Origin: Acanthosoma haemorrhoidale | Lineage: Eukaryota; Arthropoda; Insecta; Hemiptera; Acanthosomatidae | DNA length: 64,000 bases | Reading direction: 5' to 3' | Assembly (NCBI GenBank): GCA_930367205.1 | Contig: OV884011.1 | Span: forward strand, 120,277,866-120,341,865 | Shown here: one piece after another, positions 1-11,495 of the stretch | Layout: every line of letters begins with the position of its first letter | Position numbering within the stretch: position 1 is the stretch's first letter | Made by a program: the position numbers and the translations under genes | Notes under the pieces: model-generated | The model's database searches: none | Told to the model about the DNA's origin: nothing | Seen by the model: the letters and a program-made list of their open reading frames with translations, nothing else

Positions 1-612
1 TGGTTGCTTTCATAGTAAGGGGCTTTTAGTATTGTTCTCAGGACTTTTGATTAAAAGGATTGAATACGCTTGATGTTCGACTTTTTTGCTGTCCCCCATA
101 GCTCTGTTCCGTTTGTCCAGATAGGCTTAACCATAACTTAGTTGATTAGTAATTTATTTACTATTGAGAGATGGGATGTCCTTTGAAGTAGTCTGTACAG
201 TTGTCCAAAGCGTCTGTTTCGTTCTTGTCTTTTTAGCCTCGTATGTGGGTTCCAGGACAGTCATTTGTCAAGATGGAAGCTACTGTTTCGGATACAGGGA
301 GAGAAATAGAATTAAAATAAAATACCATTGGTTGCACCAATGCTCGATCGCATCAAGGTGTTTTTGTTGGTTATGGGATGATATATCGGGGTCTGGAAGG
401 GATGACAAGGAGAGAGAGCAGTATCATCTGCAAATGTTGCCAAGAAGATATGAGGGGTAGAGAGGACATCAGCGGTATATAGGTTATAGAAGATGGGATC
501 CACGACTCTGACCTGTTAAACTACTGCTTTTATGGTATATTAGTTAGAATATTCTAAACCACAGTGGACTTGGAAGAAGCGATTTTAAAGGTAGGACTTT
601 AGGATTAGGAAA
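1..612 (-). pseudogene. Jockey-like (family A) reverse transcriptase remnant
   Basis: Read on the minus strand this is the C-terminal half of a Jockey-type ORF2. At about 503-312 the translation contains LATFADDTAL, the FADD catalytic box of non-LTR reverse transcriptases, followed by the segment that ends in IGATNG. At about 290-10 lie the downstream blocks also seen at 12700-13110, 25440-25660 and 61110-61400. Frames shift and several stops are present, so it is dead. The element runs off the left edge of the window. On the right it stops near 612, where plus-strand Ty3/Gypsy sequence begins. The FADD box survives here although it is deleted in the longer copy at 15360-18740. Confidence 0.75.
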
Positions 613-614
613 AG

Positions 615-1168
615 ATGGTAAATATCTTTTGAGCTTGTCGAGCAAACCTGCGAGGAAAAGCTCGAGGTATATCAAGAAAGGCAGCAGTGCAATACTGTTT
701 GGTTTCATGGGCTGTAAAGATGTGATCAACAACGCGGGTATGAATGCCAACGAGGCTCGTTGTGCACGATGTTGAATAGCATGCCAGACCTCAAATGTCC
801 ACCGTAACACCATAACCCCTCCAGGGAAATTCGGAGACGCGGCATGGGTCAAATATGTACATATAGACCTGGTAGGGCCACTGCCAACGTCAAAAGGAAA
901 TCGATACGTCCTCACGAAGAAAACGTTCGTTAGCAAAGACCTTAACAACTGTACACAAGTCTTCGTTCAACAAGAGCACCGGCGTAGCCTTGAACCGGCT
1001 TATACTGGTCAGTACCTAGTAGTCAGCAGGAATAATAAAACCGTAGTCATAATGGCAGATAATAAGGAGACTCGCATTTCCCTAGACTGTGTCGAGCCAG
1101 CTTATTTGCTAGACACCGCCGAAAATATACCTGAACCAGGCGCACCAGAGAGATTAGGAAACCGCTAG
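615..1168 (+). pseudogene. Ty3/Gypsy (Kabuki/CsRn1-like) integrase remnant with deleted catalytic core
   Basis: From 779 to the TAG at 1166-1168 there is an uninterrupted 130-codon frame. It starts with ACQTSNVHR, the end of the integrase HHCC region, then VHIDLVGPLP, which carries the first catalytic Asp. It then jumps to EPAYTGQYLV and ETRISLDCVEPAY, the integrase C-terminal domain. The rest of the D,D35E core is missing without breaking the frame. Before 779 (about 615-778) the reading is degraded, with stops. The LTR at 1169 follows directly, as expected for the 3' end of pol. Family assignment is from motif recognition only. Confidence 0.7.
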
Positions 1169-2022
1169 CTACATAAGATAAATCACCCTATACTCTATTG
1201 TATATATATTGTAAATTAATTTAAACAAGTGTTTGTTACAACATTGTAATGTAAATTTAAACCAAACCATACGTCATTGTAAATGTCATAAACAATAAAA
1301 AAAAAACGCAGCTGCAAGATAATTAGTTAGGGCCTGGAGACTCTTACCCAGTGTAGGTATCGGTGACCCAGGCCACGCCTGGGGCTGCCGGGAACAAAGC
1401 CCCCCCACATTGGGTACAATAACAAGGCAGTTTATTGGGTCTAACGACCCATCACTGACTATAAGTAGGGCCATATCTCGGCCTGTAAATAATTCTCCCG
1501 ACGACTCTCTAACTGATGACTTACGGCTGCACTGATGTGCAAGGCTTGGCCATCTCATTTATGAAAACCTCTGGGCCTCTCTTCCTAACCTTGCTATGTT
1601 TTAGTCTCCACACTCTCCTAGTGGGATTCTCTGCCATCGCCTCGCTAAAACTAGCAGCTCCTTGGGAGAGACCTCTCCCTAGTGGACAACAATTGTCGCG
1701 GCCCTACAACTTTACCAAGTAGTGTCTCCCACGGCAATCCAGTCTGCCTCTCTCCGGTTCACACACGGCTTCGGGATCAGGACGGATTTCGCCTACCCAC
1801 AGTGTAAATTCGTGGTCATTCCAAGACCACACAAACTACCGACACTACCTACCCTATACCTCTTCTCCCGAACACACTGCATTGTCAGGGCACATGCCTA
1901 TCAAATATGGAGTCAGATAATAAGACTATCACGAAACAATTGTTCAGGTCGTACCCTAATCAACCCTCACTTCGGCACCAGGGCCGGGGTAACTAGGGAC
2001 CCCCATCGTGACTACCCAACAC
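1169..2022 (+). repeat. LTR of the Kabuki/CsRn1-like Ty3/Gypsy family
   Basis: This matches, over most of its length, the solo LTR at 24137-25014 (shared blocks around 1186-1230, 1560-1700 and 1740-1900) and ends in a variant of the family terminus (CCCAACA instead of CCCGACA). The start is approximate because the first bases differ from the TGTAGCGAC start of other copies. It is preceded by integrase C-terminal sequence and followed by gag, so it lies between the 3' end of one element and the 5' end of another. No tRNA-Trp primer-binding site is visible between 2022 and the gag start, suggesting a small deletion there. Confidence 0.75.
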
Positions 2023-2044
2023 CTAGAAGAAAACATTTCTTAAG

Positions 2045-2635
2045 ATGGCCGACCCACCAGCCACGTCCAACGAAGTATGCTGTGCAACCGTACACGCCAT
2101 TTCTCAGACATGCAAACTGCCAGAGTTTCACGAAGAAGACCCAAGACTATGGTTCCTGCAGGCTGAAAACATTTTTTCAACAAACCGAATTTCTTCGCCT
2201 AAAGCCAAATCGGAGCATGTTTATGCTCAGTTTCCTTTCAGGGTATTCACACATGTCGCAGACCTAGCATATTCTCCAAGTGATAGTCCCTACGAAGATT
2301 TAAAGGCTTGTCTTATCGAAACGTACAACCACAGCCACGATAGACGCCTGATCCGGTTATTGGAAGAGACACACTTTGGAGACCAGAAACCGTCACATCT
2401 TCTGGCTCAGAAGCAGACACTGGCTGGTCCTACGACATCGGAGGACGTTATTCGTACACTCTCGCTACGCGCTTTGCCAGACAGGGTCAGCAGCATACTG
2501 GCATCGCACTACGAGAATAAATTGTCAAGACTTACAACAATAGCGGACAAAATCATGGGCTTAAGTTCAGCTATCGCAATCCATGCAGTTCAGTCCACGT
2601 CGACTCTCAAAGCCAGCCTGCCACACTTCAGCTGA
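2045..2635 (+). pseudogene. Gag of Kabuki/CsRn1-like Ty3/Gypsy element
   Basis: A 196-aa frame starts at the ATG at 2045. It has the typical capsid opening of this clade (LPEFHEEDPRLWFLQAEN at about residues 24-41) and later YEDLKACLIETY, LIRLLEETHFGDQKPSHLL and LRALPDRVSSILA, the conserved helices of the Gag capsid. The open frame is longer than expected for random decay, but the frame ends at 2635 before the C-terminal Gag part, which continues in another frame at about 2715-2820. Confidence 0.75.
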
Positions 2636-3143
2636 GACTGCCAGACAGCCATCGCAGTGACCGTCACAAGTCCAATTCAATGAGCAGACGAGAAGAAAGC
2701 AAGTCCTCTCAACGATGCCGGCCAAAACCAACTACCGAATCCAACATAAGGGCTTATGCTTCTACCACGATAGATTCGGTAAGGATGCACATCGATGTCG
2801 CAGGCCTAACTATTTGCCACCTATTCGTTACAGACCTCCACACACGGCAACACTACTTAATAGATACAGGAGCTATCTCCGTACTTCCCCACCCAAAATA
2901 AAAAAAGCTATGTCCTCCGACTACCAACTCTACGCCGCTAATGGCAGCGCTATTCCAACGTATGGAGAAGTCAACAGGAACCTCGACCTAGGCTTGCAGC
3001 GGATCTTTAAGTGGAACTTCATAATGGCAGAAGTTCAGCAACCGATCCTAGGTGCCGACTTCCTGGCCCATTATCACCTACTGGTAGATCTTCAGCACCG
3101 CCAGCTGATCGATGGCATTACTGGTCGTCGTACCATGGGATGA
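2636..3143 (+). pseudogene. Gag C-terminus and aspartic protease, frame-shifted
   Basis: In the frame of 2715-3143 the Gag tail GLCFYHDRFGKDAHRC is seen, the motif that ends Gag in this clade. The protease active site YLIDTGA lies in a different frame (about 2850-2880), and the reading returns to the first frame for YAANGSAIPTYGE and PILGADFLAHY, the flap-side and C-terminal protease blocks. At least two indels have therefore disrupted the polyprotein. Confidence 0.7.
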
Positions 3144-3285
3144 ACATATGTTGCTACGCTCTCCGTGACAACAAATACGCCAACCTCTTGCACCGCCACC
3201 CTCAGCTCTCACGACCACAACAACCTATAAGCTCAGTTCCAACAACAAAGGTAGAGCACTATGTAGAAGCTCGTGGACCACCCGT

Positions 3286-4350
3286 TTGCAGCAAGGCTCG
3301 TTGATTAGCACCTGCAAAATATCAAGCCACGAAGGAAGAGTTCCGACGTATGATGGGCGAAGGAATTGGTCGGCCCTTAAACAGCCTTTGGCCAAGTCCT
3401 CTTCACATTTTTACGAAGAAGGACGGAACAATACGCCCCTGTGGAGACTACTGACAACTGAACAAAACCATCCCAGACCGTTATGGCGTGCCCAACATTT
3501 CTGACTTCAACAACCAGTTGTTTAGCACTACCATATTTTCAACACCCGATATCAAAAGAGCTTACCATCTCATCCCGGTAAACCCTCAGGACATCCCCAA
3601 AACGGCTATTATCACCCCCTTTGTAGTTTCTCCGGATGACGTTCGAACTTTGCAACGCTGCCCAGTCGTTCAAGAGGTATATGGACAACATTGTTAGAGA
3701 CCTACAATTTGTGTTCGTATACCTCGAAGGTAGGTAGGTGTTAAATACAAGGGGCCAAGAAAAATGACCAAAACCATCATCAACTGGACCGAAGAAGCTG
3801 CTAGTGCTTTCGAGGAAACCCGCAGGACTCTTGCAAACGCTGCCCATCTCGCTCACCCATCAACAGACGGGTAGCTCATCCTAGCCACCGACGCTAGTGA
3901 CACAGCAATGGGTGGAGCACTACAACAGATGGAACGCGCTGCAATACGACCCATCGGGTTCTTCAGCCGCACTTTCAACACTGCTCAGTCGAAATACAGC
4001 ACCTTAAATAGAGAGCTATTAGCTATCTACGAAGCAGTAAAATATTTTCGACAGCTTCTCAAAGGTAATCATATACACAGACCACAAGCCGCTTACACAC
4101 GCCATGGCCCAGCAAAGTGACACTTCTTGCCCACGACGTATGCGATACCTGAATTACATAGCCCAATTCACGACAGATATACGCTATTGTAAAGGTGAGG
4201 ACAACGTCTTGGCGGATGCCCTCTCATGCATAGAAGCCGTCTGTGTCCCAGAAAATGTTCCAAAGTTACACACTGCTCAATTAGAAGTCCGGGAATTGCA
4301 AGATGAATTGGGAATCGGAAATGGATTTATTGGGAGGGCAGCACACCAAT
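3286..4350 (+). pseudogene. RT-RNase H of Kabuki/CsRn1-like element, degraded
   Basis: Broken pieces of RT are visible: STPDIKRAYHLIPV and IPKTAIITPF at about 3538-3633, which is RT motif A with its catalytic Asp. The YLDD region is not intact. RNase H follows: DASDTAMGGALQQ, then FFSRTFNTAQSKYSTLNRE and AIYEAVKYFRQLLKG at about 3890-4065, and QFTTDIRYCKGEDNVLADALS at about 4150-4230 in another frame. The element is cut off near 4350, where minus-strand Jockey-like sequence starts. No integrase follows on this side. Confidence 0.75.
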
Positions 4351-4354
4351 GCTA

Positions 4355-5335
4355 GTGTGAGGGGGAAAGTGAAGGTTCTGATTGACACTGCAATGGACTG
4401 AAAGAAATCATGTGCTACCAAAGGAATTATGTGATGGGAAATGGAATGTATAATGACAGCGGTACATCTGCATGAGCTCTGTGATCTGGTAATCAGTTCG
4501 ATAAGTCTGGTACTGTCAAACGGTAAATGGTCGTTTACTCTTGTTTGAGTAATAAGAGCTACGTCAATGTTCTTGCCGTGAAGTAATGCTGTCAGTTCGT
4601 TACTGTTGGTTCGAACACCAATCGCATTCCAAAGGAGAATGGTTAAGGAGTTGGAAGGATCCTTGTATGGATTTTGTATAATATAGGGGTTAATGTAGGG
4701 AACAAGATTTGTAAAAAGGGAAAAAGAAGGATGAGAGGGGTAATTAGGGTTCTGAACTCTGTAAGGAATGGGGTTAAAAGGCCGGTGAGATCCGAAGAAC
4801 TAGTAGTTGGAGGTATATGCGAGATGTGTGGTTGAAATTGGGATTGTGTTTGCGGGTTGACGGGATGAGCGAAATGCTGGGAAAGATGAACTTGCGGACA
4901 AGGAGTAGGCAGTGCACGTGAATGCTTTCTGTTGCGAACAGCATCGGCAAAAGTGACAGAAGACCTCAAATCTCCGCATGAGACACTTCTTGAGCTGCGT
5001 TTGGCTGGCTTCTCTTCTTCTGGCCGACAACGTTGTTCACTCCTGGACTTGAGGATGTTTTAAGCGTTGCAGCCCTTATAGTTGGCCGGGTGGCCTTGAT
5101 TGTAGAGAACGCATACTGCACGTGATTTTAGGGGCATCTTGCACAATTCACTTTTGTGCTGCCCACTGCACTTGGCACACCAAGGAGGGTGGTGACAGTA
5201 TGTTTTGGTACGCCCATATTCCTTTCAGTTATGGCACTGGACGGTGTCACGTTTGGGGTACGATTTTTTAGCCTGTATTCTTGTGTAATACAGTTGTGTT
5301 AAATCGGATATTTTTGCCACTCCAGGTGTTGAACG
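4355..5335 (-). pseudogene. Jockey-like (family A) fragment: end of ORF1 and start of ORF2
   Basis: This is collinear with 16960-17990. Reading from 5335 downward there is an ORF1 zinc-knuckle region (about 5250-5050), then an ORF1 tail with VTFADAVRN (about 4950), then the start of the ORF2 apurinic-like endonuclease (about 4640-4380: WNAIGV and GKNIDVALI-type blocks). Frameshifts are present. Both ends are truncated against unrelated sequence. Confidence 0.7.
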
Positions 5336-6321
5336 CACTAACCGTCATATTCCATAAGTCAGAGCTTAGAATTGTCTCTAGATTTATGACTTTTTTCGAT
5401 GGTATATATAATAATATTATCGTCCTACCCTGAAGTTAAATTGGTGTTTCAATTTATTAATTTATTCTAAGCATTTTTCAATGATTTAAATTTTTTTTTT
5501 AAATTGATTAATGATGATTTTATGTAAATATTTTAGCGTATTAATATACGTAATGTAAATATTAAGCGTTAAGTATAAATTAATACGTTTATATATAAGT
5601 TAATACGTTAAAGGTATCCAACGTAAAGTACCTGAACGTAATCATATAATAAAATTTTAAATTCAAATCAGAAACAGAAAATTATGAGAAAAACTGCAAA
5701 TCATTGCCATTATGTTCCTGAAATTAATCTATAACATTCAAAAAGTTGCAGGTAACTCCTGACCTACGTCAAGAGTCACTCTTTCCACCACAAAGAATGA
5801 AGATGAAAATTGTCCCTCTCTAGAATGATGGATTAATACAAGGCTTCAGTGAAATATAAGTAGCCCAACAGGGCGACAAAAGGTACGGATTTAACAAAGG
5901 CCTGACTTTTGTCTAGAATTATACTCAGTCTAAAGAAATTTTCAGATTAATTTCCTTTTCCTCGCCCGGTTTCAGACTATTGTTTCTCATTCTAAATGAG
6001 CTAATCTGTTTTGTCTCCCCTCCGGCGTTTCTATTGTTTTCTTAATTTATTCTCAGTCTCCACCTAGCCAGTTTGATGAATCGGTCTCCTTACAAATGGA
6101 AATAACTACAAACCTCCTGAGATTCCTTTTTTTTAAAGGAGCGTTTTTGAATATTTATTCTCGTGTGCATTTGAATTAAGGTCTCCACTTTCCAAAAAGT
6201 TGAGATGAATTACCCAATTTATTCCAGCCGTTATCTTGAATGTTTACCAGTACAATAAATAATATTACTGATTAAAAGTTATGAATTCATAAATTTTTGT
6301 AAGCTCTTCCTGGAAACGAGC
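5336..6321. other. AT-rich stretch without recognised genes
   Basis: Mostly low-GC sequence with A/T runs (for example 5490-5600). I see no long open frame, repeat copy or RNA gene here. Confidence 0.5.
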
Positions 6322-6638
6322 TTATCTCAGCTTCACCATCGATGCAACAATGTAAATTAGGGGACTAAGAAGAATTAGGGGCAAATCAGTACAAGCAGCA
6401 GAAATTAAAACCGCAATGAAATTTCGGGACACTCTTCCTTTACTTAGCCTTTCCTTAATTTTATCGAACCAATTCCTCATTTTTATTGAACCTCGAGCCT
6501 CCAATTCACGGTTCTTGCAAACGGCCATTGACGGTTTCTGGTAGACCTGGTGTAGAAATACTACCACCCCTAGCATACCAGCGCAGTGAAAGCCGTTAGC
6601 TACAGCGAAGATTGTGTTCAAGGCACTATCAATCCGTT
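6322..6638 (-). CDS. Possible exon of an unidentified membrane protein
   Basis: A frame open from just after a TAA at about 6638 to the TAA at 6322 encodes about 104 residues and is richer in GC than its surroundings. Two hydrophobic stretches, starting NTIFAVANGF and FIAVLISAAC, flank a basic central part (MRNWFDKIKERLSKGRVSR). There is no convincing initiator: the frame begins with a TTG, and an AG at about 6632 could be a splice acceptor although its pyrimidine tract is weak. I do not recognise the family. It could be a terminal exon of a host gene or a decayed gene piece. Confidence 0.3.
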
Positions 6639-6639
6639 A

Positions 6640-7631
6640 AATGCAACCAAATTGCATCAACTTATATGAATGTTCAAGTTACCCTAATGACACGACAGGG
6701 TAGAAGCTCTCAAAAGTATATAATTTAAATAAATAAGCAGATTAGTTTTTTGTCAAAATGAACATCGGTAGTGCAAAAAAATTAAAGACATGATTTTTTC
6801 TCCATACTTAAGAAATCATCAGAAAGTAAGTAACGCAAAAATATTTACGAAAAAGTAATTTTTAAAAAGCCAACAATGCGGATTTAATACGCTCAATGTA
6901 CATATATTAAGAGACTTGTTGATATTAAAAACTATCGTTAACTTCTATTCTTAGAATAGTTGATAAATAATAAAAACGATGTATTTCTCATTAAAAATAC
7001 CAATTGATTTTTTTCACAAGAAACAAAAAGTCTCTAAGAAATTCTCAATGTTGTTTCTTAAGTTATTTGGATTATATATGATTTGAAAATGCAATTTAAA
7101 AAAAATTTGTATGTTGAAAATTAAAAACAATTTGAAATAATAAAATAAATATGGTGACCGTATTAGCGTATTGAATAATATAAGAATAACATTTACTCAC
7201 TGTAGTGAATAAAAAATAGAGTGAACTGATAAGGAATTAAAAAATACATGAGTGTAATATGAATGTATTCTTAAGACCTGTCCTATGGCTAGGAACATGA
7301 CAGCATACCATTCTATATATTAGGGACAAAGGTTAGATTCGGGCCCCGGAGGAACGCCTGACTTCAAGATGATCGATGCATAGAGAAGATTGAGAATCTA
7401 GTGGTGAAAAATTGTTACTTTTTTTCTTAATACAGTGCTTTATATTTGAGAGGGCACTGTTTCTGATGTCAAACTTGCAGTAGCGGAACAAATGTTCCTT
7501 TATTTATTTAGGTATCTTATTAATTAGAAAACGTTTCTTATTCGGCATGAAGTTTGTTTTCACGATTCTTTTAATCGGTATCTGGAAACAATTTTACTTT
7601 AGAACATGAAATTTTTCTGATGACCACAGCG
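6640..7631. other. AT-rich stretch without recognised genes
   Basis: Low-complexity A/T-rich DNA; no supported gene or repeat copy seen. Confidence 0.5.
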
Positions 7632-7778
7632 TAGAAACCTCTGTACCTCTTCTCTTGAACAAAGTGCATTGTCGGGGCACATACCTATCATAAATGGAGT
7701 CAGATATGTTATTAACTCGAACAATCGACACTTGTCACCAGGACTAGGTGATCAGGCACCCCTAGTGACAACCCGACA
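7632..7778 (+). repeat. 3' end fragment of the Kabuki-like LTR
   Basis: It matches the last about 150 bp of the LTR family (compare 1850-2022 and 62745-62900): a CTCTTCTC block, then GTCGGGGCACATACCTATC, GGAGTCAGATA, and the terminus CCCGACA at 7772-7778. It abuts Jockey-like ORF1 sequence on the right. Confidence 0.75.
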
Positions 7779-8680
7779 AGGTGTTTCATGCACAATTCAC
7801 TCTTGTGCTGCCCACTGCACTTTAAACACCTGGGAGGGTGGTGACAGTATGTTTTGCCATGCCCATATGCCTGGCAGTTGTGGCACTGGACGATGTCACG
7901 TTTGGGGTACGGTTTTGTAACCTGTATTCTTGTCTAATACAATTGTGTTAAATCTTTTATTTTATACTCTAGGTGTTCCTTTAAGTTCTACGAAGAACAA
8001 AGGTAACGCCGATTTAATTGCTTCCTCTAGTTATTATTTTTTATTTCAAAACCCCTTTAGTTACCGGTCCTCGCGTAACACGTTCTTTGTTTGGCGAACT
8101 TTGAATCCGAGAGCTGAGAGTTCGTCTTCTATTTCATCAGCTGGTTGACCGGATGCAGATATCTGATCACTGCTCATAACGATCTTTCATGTTTGAGTTG
8201 ATATGTATGGAAGTCAGCGTAAGTACCTTCCAAATATCTAATTACGGCTTGATATGTATCGGGAGTGTCTAGAGAAATTGTTGTGTCCTCAGACCGATTA
8301 AGGCACACATATTTGCCCGTACCAACAATTTTACTTATTTGAGAACATAGCCATTTAAAATTGCTAATATTGCGGACTGTTGTGGCCACCTCTTGATCAC
8401 AAATAATTATAAGTCACCCTCTTCTCGATCAGATTATATCTATCTCTGTTTTCATTATGTTTAATAAAGGTGACGACCCGACACGAACAAATATAGCAGG
8501 CGGCTTGGGCGGAGTGGGACTTTTGAGAACTTCCATGTCCTCAGCTTGGGTATTTATTAGAACTTCAAAGCTGTTAGGCGTGAAGAACGGTGATTCGTCG
8601 ACAGTTTCTTCTTTAAAAGTGCTGGTTTGTGGTGGCATCTCTTCCATCGAGCTGGCTGCAGATGAATTTATTGGCACATA
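7779..8680 (-). pseudogene. Jockey-like (family A) ORF1 (Gag-like nucleic-acid-binding protein), 5' part
   Basis: Read from 8677 down: an N-terminal acidic/proline segment with a possible ATG at 8677; then a segment (8389-8174) with FKWLCSQISKIVG and YQAVIRYLEGTYADFHTYQLK; then the RRM-like domain of Jockey ORF1; then CCHC knuckles at about 7905-7790 with CHNCQAYGHGKTYC and CLKCSGQHKSELC. Indels split it across frames. The copy is cut at the LTR fragment ending at 7778. It is collinear with 17850-18400. Confidence 0.75.
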
Positions 8681-9175
8681 TCTATTTGATCTTCTCGGCT
8701 TTCACTTAATTGGCGATGCAGTAGGAGGTGGCGCTTTCTTTTTATTTTATTTAATCAATTGCTGATAAAAACGCATTTTATCACATGTTAGTAATAGATA
8801 TTAATGTATGAATTAATTTTATTTTTAATAAAAAAGAGGTACTTGCTCTTAGATACGAACCCACGAATTTCAGTGCAGTGACGGTGGTCGTAGCCCGAGG
8901 CTAGTGGAGCCGTATTGCCGAGCAAGTATATTGCTGAATGTTATCTGTAATCCGGCAGAGGCAAGTGCTAGGCCCGACCAATACAATATATAAATGGCCT
9001 ACTTCTCTGTCTGTTGTTATTTATTACACTTACTATAGGAATATAGTAATATACTTCTTGAGGGCTCCCTCGTGAACAGCTCACGTAAGTTGCCTGCTGA
9101 GACAGTTATAGAACTGAAATAAGGTCAATAAACGGTAGTGAACGGTTTTTATATGAAGAGCGAAAGTAAGACGTG
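8681..9175 (-). other. 5' UTR / promoter region of Jockey-like family A
   Basis: This segment precedes ORF1 and is shared with 18400-18735, including GGCAAGTGCTAGGCCCGACC at about 8960 and AACAGCTCACGTAAGTTGCC at about 9075. The shared right border near 9175 and 18735 suggests the 5' end of the element, where an internal promoter would be expected by analogy with Jockey. No promoter motif is identified directly. Confidence 0.55.
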
Positions 9176-11195
9176 GTTGTGTAATAATGCGCAGAGCTTC
9201 TTTCTGGGTAGAAAGAATTCCGCTACAGAAGACTTAGGATGCCGTTTTCTTGAGAGTACCATCAAAGCTCTAGCATAGCGATTCAAGGACTGTTTTTGGT
9301 CATATGAGAATTCCCAAGGTGTATCTAGTAATAGCCCATGTATATAAACCTTTAATTTTATTTCCACCTAGTAAAAGTTTTGAAGTACAGCCTTGATGCT
9401 GGTTCCTTAAATTCTTTTTCGAAAGACTTCGTAGTATCTTTTTTTACTAAATTATTATTATTATTATTACTGACAGTTATTTATGTTTTACAATGAGAGC
9501 TCTATTTATCATGTCTCAAAAAAAAAGGTTCTTGAATAATTCCATAACTCTAGGTTACAAAAGTGAGGCACACACAATATAATCGGTGCTTTGGAAAAAA
9601 CAACAACATAACCCTAAAAAGGTAAAGATACGTTTTTCAAAGAGAAATTAAGTTTAATTAACATGTGCCGTTATAATAGCAATATAAAGTTGTATATCAA
9701 CCGTCATTAATAAACTCTTTCACAAACTCAAACTTACCCCTAACGAAGTTATCCAACGACTCTGTGAGTTGATTTGTTTATGTGTGGTGGCCGTTGTGAA
9801 GTATACACCTGATCATCTAAAGCGAAAAATTAGTTTTGTCTCCCCAGATTTTATATAGCTATCCCCGAAAGTTTTCAACGAACGTTACCAGCGTCAAGGT
9901 TTCGAACAGAAGGTGACCGCTTGTTGTAGTGGTTGAGTTTTTGTTCTATTGACTTAGTCTTTAAATAGAAGATAGCTCTGTGCAAAATTATATTATAGAT
10001 CATATATTTTCACTGTATTTTTCGTTAGAAGAAAACAGTAATAAGTTGATGAATTGTGCGTTCTTGATTTGTTTTAGGTGTTTCAGTAAATTATTTGTCA
10101 GCAATATTCTAGGCAAATTTCACGCATTTTGGAGTTGAGAGTATCGGCATGCGAGTGCGTTTTGAACCTTGAGGTCAAGGTGTTAATGATAGCAAAGATA
10201 GAGTTGCCATCTAGTGAGGGACCGGTTTGCAGTTTTTTACACCTCGAGATTGAGGCACACTAAAACGTTGTGGACGACCTCAACTTCTCTTGTAACGCGA
10301 AAAAAAAATTTTCTATGAAAAAAGTTTAAGTGACAAATCTTCTCATAAATCTATATTATCACACCCTTGTATTCTTCCTTGTTACAAATACGTGCTCACT
10401 GTATGAAGTCATAAATTTTGCTTTATTGCCTTTTTATTAAAGGATTGCATTGCTCGCCACATATTTCCCAATTATGGATATGATGTGTTCTGTTTCGTTT
10501 GTTGGTCGTTTAATTAACACCCATTCCGTTCCTCACCCAAAAGAACACATCACCGGGGTCTCCATTTTTGTCCGTCATATCCATCATCTAAGGAAGCCTA
10601 AATACTCTTAAGATATTTCTATACGTTTTCCACAGTGTACACTAAGTAATAATGTTCACTATTAATCAGTCTTTAATTCAGTTATACCACACGTTTTAAT
10701 TGCTATATGCGAAATAGTTATGCTAAATTTCTTCACCGGATTTGTTGGTTTGTTAATCAAGCAGGGTACTCATGAAGCTTACTGTCATTTTTAGACCCGA
10801 ATTACTCAGGGTAACTGAAAATACTTCTCGATTGACTCGCTAACAACTCAGCTGCGACGATATTTGTGAAATTGTAGAGACTTGTGTGTCCGTGTTACAT
10901 AATTAGACTGTTACTAGACTGTACTCTTTCACCACGTCTTAAAATTTTATATAATTTATTTTTGCAATTGGTGTATATTTATAATTCAACTATTGATTTA
11001 GCCTATTAGTCTTGGAAAAAAAAAAAGGAGGTGACTGAACCTTGAATCTGATTGATATGTAGAGTGCGGAATAGATAGTTGCTCAGTCCTTTCTGCGTAT
11101 GTGGCCACTTTGAGTCAAGTTTCTGCTAAGTTATGCCACGTTGATGTTCTGCATGTGAAGAGCCAAAGCCAGGCTCAACTGTTCACGAACTAATT
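9176..11195. other. AT-rich stretch without confirmed genes
   Basis: It contains an (ATT)n run near 9448-9468 and a plus-strand open stretch of about 57 codons at about 9687-9858 with no recognised homology. No other feature is supported. Confidence 0.4.
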
Positions 11196-11495
11196 CTAAG
11201 TGTGCCTTGTACTGCGGCCGTTACAGGCGAATCCCCCCCCCCCCCCGCCTCCCTTGCCACCCGGACACAGTGAGTGGATAAATAGATGCACAGAGGCCGA
11301 GGGTACCTTGCTCTGGTGCAATTTGAATAATTCTATGACCCATATGGTGGTTCCATTACACCCTTTGAGAGCCAGATGAAATGTTAAAGGGCCATCAGTT
11401 CCTGTTAAAGCCCGGTAGTGCTTCTGCCTTGTCCTTGTGCTTGGTGTACAGCCAGAGGACCAGAGAATAACAGCAATTTTATAAAACTCATTCAC
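11196..11495 (-). pseudogene. Unidentified 99-codon frame, weakly ankyrin-like
   Basis: The translation from 11495 downward contains TDGPLTFHLALKGCNG and IWVIELFKL, which loosely resemble an ankyrin repeat. A later stretch runs into a C-run (11228-11246 on the plus strand) that reads as polyglycine, so the frame cannot be intact coding sequence throughout. The GC content is above the surroundings. Treat this as an unassigned coding-like relic. Confidence 0.2.

Noticed and set aside
1722..2267. 181-codon plus-strand frame
   Set aside because: It runs through the LTR and overlaps gag in another frame; the gag frame from 2045 has the homology.
8457..8765. 102-codon plus-strand frame
   Set aside because: It is antisense to the Jockey-like ORF1 N-terminus.
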